From assembly GCA_963575745.1 (NCBI GenBank), contig CAUYUJ010010480.1:102693-166692 (forward strand): a DNA stretch of 64,000 bases, read 5' to 3'. Shown here piece after piece: positions 20,636 through 30,167 of the stretch. The position numbers were made by a program, and so were the translations under genes. Below the pieces are notes generated by a model. It saw nothing but the letters and a program-made list of their open reading frames with translations. It was not told the origin of the DNA and made no database searches. The stretch is from Prorocentrum cordatum. Taxonomy: Eukaryota > Sar > Dinophyceae > Prorocentrales > Prorocentraceae. Positions within the stretch are counted from its first letter, which is position 1, and each line of letters begins with the position of its first letter.

Positions 20636-21185
20636 CTTGCTGCCCTTCGTGGCCCCGTTGCAGCCCTTCGTGGCCCCCTCGCTTTGTTGCGTGGTCCCGT
20701 TGCAGCCGTTCGTGGCCCCCTCGCTTTGTTTCGTGGCCCCGTTGCAGCCCCTCGTGGCCTCCTCGCTGCCCTTCGTTGCCCCGTTGCAGTCCTTCGTGGC
20801 CCCCTCGCTTTGTTTCTTGGCCCCTTTGCAGCCCTTCGTGGCCCCCTCGCTGCCCTTCGTGGCCCCGTCGCAGCCCTTCGTGGCCCCGTTGCAGCCCTTC
20901 GTGGCCCCCATCGCTGCCCTTCGTGGCCCCGTTGCATCCCTTCGTGGCCCCCTCGCTGCCCTTCGTGGCCCCATATATGCATGCCCTTCGTGGCCCCCGC
21001 TCGTTCGCGCCCCTGGTGGCCCCATATGCATCTGTCCTACGTGGCCCAGTTGCTACCCTCAGTGGCACCATCGTTGCCTTCTGTGGCGCCGCATTATCTG
21101 CCCTTGGTGGCCCCCGCTCCTTCGCGCTCTTCGTGGCCCCATACGCATTCCCTTCGTGTCCCCGCTGTTGCCCTTCGTGGCCTAC
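20636..21185. repeat. 21-bp minisatellite, block 1
   Basis: Units alternate CCCTTCGTGGCCCC with GTTGCAG or CTCGCTG, giving a 21-base period. The period is a multiple of three and no unit carries a stop on either strand, so all six frames stay open for about 400 bases. None should be called a gene. Confidence 0.9.
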
Positions 21186-21239
21186 TTCGTGTCCTTGTGG
21201 CCCTGCTGTCGTTCTCTTTCGCTCTCGCTTTCGCTCGTC

Positions 21240-21305
21240 GTCGTCGCCGTCTTCGTCGTCGTCGTCGCCGTCGTCGTCGACGTCGTCGTCGTCGTCGTGG
21301 TCGGT
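21240..21305. repeat. (GTC)n tract
   Basis: CGTCGTCGT triplets between minisatellite block 1 and the next unit box. A similar tract lies at about 22525-22555. Confidence 0.9.
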
Positions 21306-21849
21306 CCCCTGTCCGTCCCTCTTGGGGTCGGGTCGACGGTCCGCGGCCGCCCCGCCGATCAGCGCTGCCGCTGGCCAGGCCGACGGTCTGCGGCCGCCCC
21401 GCCGCTTGCCAGGGCCCGGCCTGCAGGGAAGAAAGGTATACCCCCCAAAAGGGGTTCGATCGAAGACGAAGAGGGCGGGTATCGAGGGTTTGGGAAATGG
21501 GCGTTATTGGACAGTCGAGCAGATAAGGGCGAACAGTCTTGAAATTATTGTTGTTGTTGTGGTTGTGGTTGTGTTTGTGGTTGTGGTTGTGGTTGTGGTT
21601 GTGGTTGCTGTTGTTGTGGTTGTTGTGGTTGTTGTGGTTGTTGTTGTTGCTGCTGCTGTTGTTGTTGAGCTCTCCTTTCTGAAGGATAATTCTTATTGAT
21701 CCCACTTCCAGTAACAATTGTGTTTTTTTTTCAATTGATGTGCCTCCCCTAGGGCTCGCACCTTGTTTTTATTAGGGAAAGTCACTCGGGTCAAACTGCG
21801 CTGTTGGCCCCCAATTTGCAACAACAACGGCTGCCGCTTGAGGCCCTCT

Positions 21850-22490
21850 TTGGCCCCGTTGCAGCCCTGCGTGGCCCCCTCGCTGCCCTTCGTGGCCCCG
21901 TTGCAGCCCCTCGTGGGCCCCCTCTCGCTGCCCTTCGTGGCCCCGTTGCAGCCCTTCGTGGCACCTTCGCTGCCCTCCGTGGCCCCATATTAGAATGCCC
22001 ATCGTGGCTCCCGCTCGTTCGCGCCCGTCGTGGCCCCATATGCATTCGCTTCGTGGCCCCGGTGTCTCCCTGTGTGGCCCCCTCGCTGCCGTACGTGGTC
22101 CCGTTGCTTCCCTCAGTGGCCTCGTCGCTGCCCTCTGTGGCCCCGCACTTCGCTGCCTCGATACGCACGTTTCGATACGCAACACGTGCCGTGCTCAAGA
22201 CGTCCGTTTCAACAGGCTGCGTGTTGGCTGAACGTATTTGCCCATGTTTTGGCGAACTCATCGCGTCAGGCCCACGTTTTCAGGATACGTGTTGAGCTCC
22301 ATATCAATACGCTACGTGTTGCGTGTTGCGTATCGGGGCAGCTAAGGCCCCGCATTATCTGCCTTTCGTGGCCCCCGCTCGTTCGCGCCCTTCGTGGCCC
22401 CATACGCATGCCCTTCGTGGCCCCGCTGTCGCCCTTCGTGGCCCCCTTCCTGCCCTTCGTGGCCCCATCACTGCCCTTCGTAGTCCCGCT
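21850..22490. repeat. 21-bp minisatellite, block 2 (interrupted)
   Basis: The same CCCTTCGTGGCCCC units as block 1, split by a 199-bp TIR insertion at 22148-22346. Confidence 0.85.
22148..22346. mobile_element. 199-bp TIR insertion with perfect 8-bp target duplication
   Basis: The left end CTTCGCTGCCTCGATACGCA matches the inverted right end CTTAGCTGCCCCGATACGCA at 18 of 20 bases. GCCCCGCA flanks it on both sides (22140-22147 and 22347-22354). The related unit at about 21080-21101 reads CTGTGGCGCCGCATTATCTG with no insertion, giving a near-exact empty site. There is no coding capacity, so it is a non-autonomous DNA transposon. The 8-bp duplication fits hAT-like or P-like transposases. Confidence 0.85.
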
Positions 22491-22759
22491 GTCGCTTTCG
22501 CTCTCGCTCTCGCTCTCGCTTTCGCTCGTCGTCGTCTTCGTCGTCGTCGTCGTCGGTCCCCTGTCCGTCCCTCTTGGGGTAAGCGTTGCCGCTGGTCAGG
22601 CCGACGGTCCGCGGCCGCCCTGCCGCTTGCCGGGGCCCAGCCTGCAGGCAGGGTATACCCCCCAACCAGGGTACGAACGATGACAAAGAGGGCGGGTATC
22701 GAGGGTTTGGGAAATACACGTTGAATGACACTCGAGCGGATAAGAGCGAACAGTCTTAA

Positions 22760-22764
22760 CATTA

Positions 22765-22797
<33 letters not shown>

Positions 22798-22840
22798 TTG
22801 TTGTTGTTGTTGTTGTTGTTGTTGCTGCTGCTGCTGCTGC

Positions 22841-22897
<57 letters not shown>

Positions 22898-22905
22898 CGT
22901 CATTG
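22760..22905. repeat. (TGC/TTG)n tract
   Basis: Alternating blocks of TGC and TTG triplets. It opens the last macrosatellite unit. Confidence 0.95.
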
Positions 22906-23073
22906 TTGTGTGCTCCATCCTTCTCCCTCCCCCTGGTCTCTTCCCCCCCTCTCTTCTTTCCCCTGCTTCAGGGGCGGGGCCAAATACAGGCAGCAGGTCG
23001 GGACGCTATACCCCGAAGGGGGGAGACGATCGAAGACGAAGAGAGTGGGTACCGATGGTTTCGGACCCCCGAA

Positions 23074-23248
23074 TCATCAGGGCTGGGGGCGGTCAGGGGC
23101 AGCTGCAGATTCCCGCCGCGGGGGCCCTGACCGGAGTTACCCCGGACCGCAGTCCCTCTCAAGTCACCAGGGCTGGGGGCAGTCAGGGATAACTGCATAT
23201 TCCCGCCTCGGTGGCCCAAACCGGAGTTACCCCAGACCGCAGATGTCC
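23074..23248. repeat. ~88-bp tandem duplication
   Basis: Two copies carry CAGGGCTGGGGGC, ATTCCCGCC and ACCGGAGTTACCCC at matching spacing. Confidence 0.8.
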
Positions 23249-23335
23249 CAGATAGGTCGAGCCTTGGCGTCCAAGGTTCGGGACGGACTTCTTGAATGGT
23301 GCGTGAGCAAATAAGAGCGAATCGACTTAAAGTGT

Positions 23336-24724
23336 TTGCTGCTGTTTTTGGCAATGGCTTTGTTGATGTTGACGGTGACGGGGCGGAGGAGAAAGAGGAG
23401 ACGCGGCGTTCTGGAACGCCTGGCGCCGCGGGGCAGGTGGACAAGGCGCTGGACGACATCATATCCGAGTCGTTGCCCCCGCGCTTGCTCTCTTCCGACC
23501 CCCCCCCCGAAGCCAGGACTTCGCCAGACCTGGCTGGAGAGAGAGAGGGAGATAGAGAGAAGAGAGAGGGAGAGAGCGCGAGATGAACAGAGAATGGCTC
23601 GACCCGAGAGGCTGCAGGTTTTCTCGGTCGGATGCGCCAGCATTCAGGGCACTGCAAGGGGGCGTCATCACTAAGGGGGTCGCCAGCTCCTTCTGAGGAC
23701 AGGGCTTCGAGGATCAGGATTCGAGGAGGGGTTGAAAGATCTTGTGCGTTGTGGGAAGTTCTGGGGAGCTTGTGGTGGTTCTAAGGGGTCGTCCTCCTCG
23801 CCGAGGTGCCCCCCCTTGTGGCGACCCCCGTTGGCATTACCTGGCATGTCATGGGTTGTCGAAGTCCCCGTTTGTAGGGCCTTGGCGTTGCTGGCGTGGG
23901 CGCCCAATAATGGGCACCCGCCAGTTCTCGGCTTGTTTCCCGTTGTGCTCTGCTCTGTCCCACCCTGCGACGCAGTGTCAAGGACCCGTCTCGGGCTTTG
24001 GGGCGCACATAAATATCACACGCCGCGGAATCCGTGCGGACGATGGGGTCGAGGCCCCCCCCCCTCCCCCCGAGAAGGCAGAAACAAGAGCCGACGCCGT
24101 CACGGCAGGAGCCTGCTGTAGGCACATCTACAATTTTTTCTGGCTTGCCACCAGATGCCTTGTGGAAGTTTCGGGTACCACGAGGCACCCCTTGTGGATA
24201 TGTTGTAACTTTACGGGCACGTCAGTGGATCAGGACAGTGTGCCGTAGACTCCTTACGGCGTGGCTTCGCACACACATATGCATACATGTATATACACAT
24301 GCATCTACATGTATATGTTAGCCAACGTGTGCCTCGAATCTTGTGTTTGTAGCACGGTCTGTTGCGAAATCCATGTGATGTAACTAACGTGGTGCGATCT
24401 GCGTAGTGCAGTTCACCTTGCCGCACTTGAACTTGTCAGCTCCACTGCTCTCGCAACCATCCCACCCGCACCCACCCGCAACTTGGTTTGCAAAACCCGT
24501 GCGGCGGCGATTCGTATGACTACTTGGCGCTGGCTGGCGTGTCTCTGCGGCCGTGCTAGCGCGCAGGCTCGCGCGCAGAGTGGCCAGTTAGTCTGGCGCG
24601 ACCGAAGTGGCCGCCTTGGCGTTGACTGCGGTGGACTTCCCACCGCGTCTCGCAGGCCGCGTTGACGCGCGGGCATTTCAGTGCGAGTCGGCGATGCAAC
24701 TTTTCCGCCATTGCACTGTTGCCC
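23336..24724. other. No recognisable gene
   Basis: Moderate-GC sequence without repeats of note except a GAGAGAGAG stretch at 23535-23580. No frame gave a recognisable protein. Confidence 0.5.
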
Positions 24725-25075
24725 GGGTCCAGAGGGGATGCGCATGTAAATCTGTATGTGTATATGTATATGTGTGTCTATAACTATGCTTATATATGTC
24801 TACATATTTATAAACATGTTTTCATGTGTGTGTATGAATGAACGAATAAATGAATGTGTGAAGGATTTTGTGTATCTATAGATGTATACATTTACATACT
24901 CATATATATATGTGTATATGCGAACATAATCGTAATTTCACATATCCATATACGCATCTATTCACACACCCACATACTGATTCATCCACATACGCAATCA
25001 CATACACATGTGTACATGTACGTAGATATACGTGTATATGTAAATTTGTATACATAATTTGTTAATGTATGATTG
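24725..25075. other. AT-rich island
   Basis: TATATG/CATACA-rich sequence within a GC-rich window. Short alternating purine-pyrimidine steps (GTATATGTATATGTGTGT) predominate. No gene was seen. Confidence 0.7.
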
Positions 25076-25950
25076 GATGTCTACACGGATTCCTTTTCAT
25101 GTGCCCCAGCCAATACTTGCTCTCAGGGTTTCCCGTCTGTCTTCGAAGGAACTGGGCCTGCGCGCCGCTCTGGTCGCCACTTGGCCCGCGTCGTCCCCTC
25201 GTCGCCACGCACGCGTTGAGTCGTCCCCACCCGCTTTGCATTGCTTCGCATGGCTGTGCATTGTGTTTGTATTGTTGCTGCGTCGTTGTTTATTAGTTTG
25301 CTTTGGTGTGCTTGGCATTGCTCTGCTTTATATTGCGCCACATAGGTTGCACCACCTCTACTGCGCATTCTAGATTTCAGTGCATAGATATTCCTTGCTG
25401 GAAGAGCACTTGGATCTGGATCTACCCCCCTCCCCTGGGGTGAACGGGCCACCCTTTCGTATTCCAATTTCATACTGTTCTGCCCCATCGTCCATCTTAA
25501 AAATGAACTTGCACCATCCCAGCCAGGCCGAAGTTCGACCTCCTCTCATCCTTGGCAAACAAATCAGTTGCGCGCACCTTCGTGTATTACAAACAGTCAG
25601 TTTTCAATAACCCCTTGCAACAAACGGGACCAAGTGCGCACGCGCGGGTCGTCGCGGTCGCATACCGCAATTTTTCAAAAACTTGGGTTTCATAAGGACT
25701 TCAACATCGAGAGCCACGGAAACATTTTATAGCGCACTGTTTCGCAACAGTTGTTTCCAATATAAATTTGAGCCCGCGCTCTTGCGAAGTCATCATAAGC
25801 CATTGTTTTTTCCCTATCTCGGCTCTGCCTAGAAGGGTTCCGACTGGCTTGGCTTAAAGGGGCCGGGCAGTGGACCACGCCCCGGGCGGTTCCCCCGGTA
25901 TCCGCCCCGCGGTTCCCCCAGCTACGTCCCTTTAAGTTGGCGTTGCTTAT
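25076..25950. other. No recognisable gene
   Basis: Sequence of ordinary composition without a conserved frame on either strand. Confidence 0.45.
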
Positions 25951-25954
25951 CTCA

Positions 25955-26505
25955 TTCTAGGTTAGCCGGGTTAGCTTGGTTTAGCTTAGCTTAGCTTCGC
26001 CTAGCCTCGCTTAGTTGAACTTAGCTTAGCTCAGCTTAGTTTAGCTTTGCCTAGCCTGGCCTAGCTAAACTTATCTTAACTTAGCTTAGTCCAGCTCAGC
26101 TTAGCGCAGCTTAGCGCAGCGCAGCATTCATAGCATAACATAGCATGGCATAGCATAGCATCGCATAACCTAGCATAGCATATCATACCATAACATAGCG
26201 CAGCATATCATAGCGCAGCATAACATAGCGTATCGTAACAGATCGTATCATAGCATCGCATAGCATAGCGCATCATAGCATAGCGTCGCATATCATGGCA
26301 TACCATATCTTATCATATCACAGCGCAGCGCAGCATATCATACCATATCATATCATATCATACCATGTCATATCATCACATAGCGCAGCATCGCATATCA
26401 TATCATCGCATAACATATCGCAGCATAGCATAGCATAACATATCATAGCATAGCGCAGCATAAGATATCATAGCATATCGTAGCATTGCATAGCACAATA
26501 ATGGG
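25955..26505. repeat. Pentanucleotide satellite, TTAGC then ATAGC/ATATC
   Basis: Degenerate TTAGC units to about 26120 give way to CATAG/CATAT units to about 26505. The five-base register is kept across the switch, suggesting one array that evolved a new unit. Confidence 0.9.
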
Positions 26506-26599
26506 AAGGATGAGGCCGCGTTTGCCGTTACTACTCGGATTGCTCTCCTAGGGGCTCCAGCTCCTAGGCAGGGTCGCTCTGGGATAGTTGGTTTCTTCA

Positions 26600-26960
26600 A
26601 CATTTCCATAGACTGCTACCACACGTGCCCTTCGCGCGCGCGTGTTGAAATCATTCGAGCGCCCCTCGCGCCGGCGATGAAGGCTTTTGAGGGAGTGCGA
26701 CATGCGCGCGCGCGGCCGACGCGCGCGACGGGCCCGCGTGCCATTATTTGACACGGATCGTGCCACCCCCAGTACGCGCGCAAGGGCGTTCGAATAAATT
26801 CGACATGCGGCGCGAGGGGCCCGCTTGGCAGAATGTTATGGGCATTTTGGATCACCTATCCTTTTGGTAAGTTACCTTGCGATAGCACGCGCGCAAGAGC
26901 ATTCGAGCGTTTTCGCCATTCGCGCGCGGGGGACACGTTTGGTAGCAATTGATGAACATG
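26600..26960. repeat. Degenerate ~110-bp repeat with CGCGCG cores
   Basis: Blocks around 26640, 26780 and 26890 share GCGCGC followed by ATTCGAGCG or GTTCGAATA. Confidence 0.5.
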
Positions 26961-27021
26961 TTGAACAACCTCTTGTCTTCTCAAGAATCTTCAATCGCTC
27001 GAATTTGTTAAGCCAGTTTTG

Positions 27022-27046
27022 TGATATATATATATATATATATATA
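27022..27046. repeat. (TA)n dinucleotide tract
   Basis: About 12 TA units in otherwise mixed sequence upstream of the DHHC gene. Confidence 0.95.
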
Positions 27047-27227
27047 CGCAATGAAATGTGTTTTCGGGGCGGTCGATTTTGAAATCCTTGCGAAGTCTAC
27101 AGTTTTTGAGAGATTTCGCAACACGCGAAGGGGACCTGTTAAGTCCAGGGGGGGAGGGGTGTAGATCCTATTGCTCTTTTGGAAACGAGAATCTACGAGG
27201 GTCGCACAATCAACATCGCGACCAAAA

Positions 27228-27330
27228 TGCGGCGGCGAGGCGGCGGCGACGGGCGGCGACGGGACGGCGACGGGCGGCGACGAGCGGCCACGGGCGGCGA
27301 CGGGGCGGCGACGGGGCGGCGGCGTCGTTT
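27228..27330. repeat. GGCGGCGAC minisatellite
   Basis: Units of GGGCGGCGAC with small variants, about ten copies. Confidence 0.85.
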
Positions 27331-27459
27331 GGTCACGATTTGAATAGTGGCGGCGGCAGGGCGACGAGAAGCCGGCCGACGCGGTTCCTTGAAACAGGAG
27401 CACGAACCCTGAACTGCGAGCATTGTTAGGGGAAATAGCCCGACTGGACAGATTGATTG

Positions 27460-27588
27460 GCTTGTTTCCACCACCGCCACCATAAGTTGGAGGGGGAGGG
27501 GGTCATCCTCCTCCACCTCCTCCTCCTCCTCTTCGTCCTCCGCCTCCTCCTCCCCCTCCAACTATGGTGGTGGTGGTGGAAAACAGGC
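27460..27588. mobile_element. Foldback element with (TCC)n core, copy 1
   Basis: The left arm GCTTGTTTCCACCACC...GTTGGAGGGGGAGG pairs with the right arm CCCCCTCCAAC...GGTGGAAAACAGGC over about 40 bases, enclosing CTCCTC triplets. A second copy with the same arms lies at 32934-33094. It ends 9 bases before an in-frame ATG (27598) of the DHHC reading frame. No clear target duplication was found. Confidence 0.75.
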
Positions 27589-27795
27589 CCATCACAGATG
27601 GCTGAGGCAGCGCAGCATTCCGTGCGGGTGGCTTCTGCGTGTCTCCGCCGCGCGCCCTGCGTCCTCCCACTGCGCCGCACGCCGCTTCGGCCCCGAGCCC
27701 GCGCGGCCCCGAGGCCCCCAACCCGGGCCTGCGGCGGGGGGCGGCGGCGGCGGCGGCCGTCGCGTCGCCCGGCCCGCGGGCCGCACGAGGCCGAG

Positions 27796-28815
27796 ATGCC
27801 CAGGGGTAGCGGCGGCGGGGGCCCGCCCGAGCCCGGGGGCGATGCGAGCAAAGGGCACGGCGCGCGCGGCCTCGGCACCACGGGGGCGTTCCGCCGCGCC
27901 ACGCTGAAGGTCCTCTGGCTCAGCCGCTGCGTGACCGACTGGAGCATCAGCCTGGGCGCGCGCGGCTTCCACGTGTGCATGAAGGTGCTGGGCCCGATCT
28001 TCGGGTGCGTCGCGCTATCGCTGATGGGCTTCGCGACCTACACCTTCTTCGTGCACGCGCTGCCGCTGATGGAGGCGGGGCTCGCGGAGAAGGTCGGCCT
28101 GTCGGTGGTGGGCGTGTTCCTGCTGGGCAACACGTTGTACAACTACGGGAACTCGATATGCAGGGACGCTGGGTGCCCGCCAGAGTTCGAGAGGGTCCGC
28201 GACGAGATGCAGCTGGAGGCAGAGGAGCTGGGGTCTGCCCCTCCCCGGAAGTGCAATCAGTGCCAGAGGCTGAAGCCGGCCCGCGCCCACCACTGCAGCA
28301 TATGCAGGCGCTGCGTCCTCAAGATGGACCACCACTGCCCCTGGATCAACAACTGTGTTGGGCACGGCAACTATAGGTACTTCTGCCTGTTCATGCTGTT
28401 CCTGTGGTTGTCCTGCTTGTTCGTGATCTCCACCTTCCTCTACGCTTTCTCCCCGCTCATCTTTCACCTCGGCCGACGGATTGGCACCAGAGAAGCCCGG
28501 CAATGCATCACGACCACGTTCATGCTTTGCTGCTCCATTCTGGTCGCGCTCCTTATACTCGGCGGCTTCCACATGTTCTTAGTGTTGTCGAACCAGTCCA
28601 CGATTGAGTTCCAGACCAACGTGATGCACCGGAAAGAGGCGCGGAAGAACGGGGAGTTTTTCCGGAATCCTTACGACCTGGGTCGCTCGCGGAATTTCCA
28701 GCAGGTTTTTGGACCCAATGCCTTCTGGCGATTTCTCTGGCTCTTCCCATATCTGAACGAACCGCCGACTGGCCACGGCCTCCAGTTCCCGTCGCTGTCA
28801 CGACTGAGAGTCTAG
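27796..28815 (+). CDS. DHHC-type palmitoyltransferase (ZDHHC16-like)
   Basis: Protein S-acyltransferase: it moves palmitate from acyl-CoA through its own Cys to cysteines of membrane-associated proteins, usually in ER or Golgi membranes. From ATG 27796 the protein is 339 residues. Membrane segments lie near 63-88 and 100-118. The Cys-rich domain (about 151-201) has CNQC (C153), HHCSICRRC and DHHC at 178-181, followed by [15 protein letters not shown]. Two further membrane segments lie near 197-222 and 240-265. STIE (268-271) stands for the usual TTxE, and [16 protein letters not shown] (from 291) is the PaCCT motif. The FRNPYD and late P-x-GHG layout is most like ZDHHC16. No intron is needed. 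ATG 27598 would add 66 Arg/Pro-rich residues. I prefer 27796 because sequence before it is low-complexity and overlaps open frames on the other strand. Nothing nearby suggests a shared function. Confidence 0.92.
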   Translation: MPRGSGGGGPPEPGGDASKGHGARGLGTTGAFRRATLKVLWLSRCVTDWSISLGARGFHVCMKVLGPIFGCVALSLMGFATYTFFVHALPLMEAGLAEKVGLSVVGVFLLGNTLYNYGNSICRDAGCPPEFERVRDEMQLEAEELGSAPPRKCNQCQRLKPARAHHCSICRRCVLKMDHHCPWINNCVGHGNYRYFCLFMLFLWLSCLFVISTFLYAFSPLIFHLGRRIGTREARQCITTTFMLCCSILVALLILGGFHMFLVLSNQSTIEFQTNVMHRKEARKNGEFFRNPYDLGRSRNFQQVFGPNAFWRFLWLFPYLNEPPTGHGLQFPSLSRLRV

Positions 28816-29606
28816 GAGCTCGGCCGAAATTAGTCTCTGGGCAGTGTTGCCGCCAGCCGCGTGCCGACATCGCTTCTGGCCGGCCCAATCCCCGGCCCAG
28901 CGTCGGCGTGCACTCCCTCGCGGGCGGGGAGCATAGCCGTGCCCACGGCCTCGCGGGCTGGGCCGCTGGGCCTCAGTCCCGTGAAAAGGTTTCTGTCTGT
29001 GTTCCGTTGCTCCCGTGGATGCCCCGTGCGGAGCGCATCCACGTGGCCGCGCATCGACGGGATCGTGCCCCAGAGCCCAGACCGCGAGGGCGTGGATATG
29101 GACACGTTCGCCGCTCGTGGCTGCCTCCATGCAGGCCTCACCAGGTCGACGCATGCGGCGCTCCCGGGCCCAGGATTGGCCCGGCCACGATTCGCGCCGG
29201 TGTGCAGCGGGCGTCCTGCTATCACAGCTTGCACGAGCTCGGCTCGCGGTCGCCTGGGCTCCTCCTCCTCCTCCTCCTCCTCCTTCTCCCCCTCCTCCTC
29301 TTGGCATTGGCACTGACGGCATGAAGGTCGAAGCTTGGACGTTGCCCCCCCTCCCCCCCCCCTCGGGGGGTTCACCGCCGAGGGGGTTTGATCAACCCAG
29401 TGGAGCTTGACGAAATACAACGGAGACCACGCGTGGCACTAAAGGACCCCCAGGGGGCGGAGTAGCTAGGTCCTCCGCTACCCTTACTGGAAGGGATGAC
29501 GGGCTTACGAAGTCTTTCGAGTGGCTCTAAGTTGATCGCATCCAAGGCAGTGCACTTCCGCTAACCAGGTTATGGCAGCATTGGGCGAACTACGATCGAA
29601 GTGGTT
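28816..29606. other. DHHC 3' flank; no second gene
   Basis: GC-rich sequence with a (TCC)n patch at 29262-29300 and a C/G homopolymer stretch near 29345-29365. No convincing frame or polyadenylation signal was identified. Confidence 0.5.
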
Positions 29607-29611
29607 CCTAC

Positions 29612-29672
29612 CCTACTTAGCCGAAACAGGCTACCCTACTTACGGGTCTCGGCCCTGACTCGGCTAAGTAGG
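29612..29672. other. 61-bp hairpin with perfect 13-bp arms
   Basis: CCTACTTAGCCGA at 29612-29624 pairs with TCGGCTAAGTAGG at 29660-29672. The loop contains a second CCCTACTTACGGG. Confidence 0.7.
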
Positions 29673-30167
29673 TTGGCAAACGCAGTGGATAGCTTACGGG
29701 CCTAAAACGGGGAAGCGGGAGAGGGGTTCGCGAAGGGGAGGGGGAGCAGGACAGGGGAGATGAGGCTCAGGAAGAGGAGTAGGAGGAATTGATCAAGTGG
29801 AGTCACACATAGCATTATAGGACATCGTGGCGAGCAATGAATCGTGGTTTTATTTGGTCAACGGAATGGTGTGAGCCTCTTGAATAATGTTTGTTTTTGG
29901 AAGCGCCCTTCGCTACAGTACGCAACAGCAGTGGTTCGTCCAAGCAACATGCAATGCTGAAGAGGCAGGCTTACTCCTTTCTCCCTGCTTCTGCTCCGCC
30001 CCTCCGCTCCCCATCATAACTATGTACCCTCCCGCCGTCATGAGGTCGGGGAATGCCTGAGCCGCAACTTGGGCGGGAACAGCACTTTAGAAGATGCTTT
30101 CAACCTCCACAATTTCAGAGATACACGACTCGAGCAAATAGCTAGTGCACATGAGCTCTGACACGTC
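29673..30167. other. No recognisable gene
   Basis: Lower-GC sequence, unique in this window. Confidence 0.45.

Larger units (their letters stand above)
18360..23335. repeat. Macrosatellite of about five degenerate large units
   Basis: Each unit ends with a shared box (GCGGGTATCGATGGTTTGGG, then AGATAAGAGCGAAC with CTTAA) at about 19107-19165, 19970-20038, 21475-21543, 22690-22757 and, split, 23030-23060 plus 23280-23330. Most boxes are followed by a TTG/TGC/GTTGTG microsatellite and then a block with GGGGCTCGCGCCCTGTTTTT. Units one and two also share CACCAAAATGGGTTCTTGGG and a run of CGCGCTCTCGC-type subrepeats. Later units carry 21-bp minisatellite instead. Confidence 0.8.
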
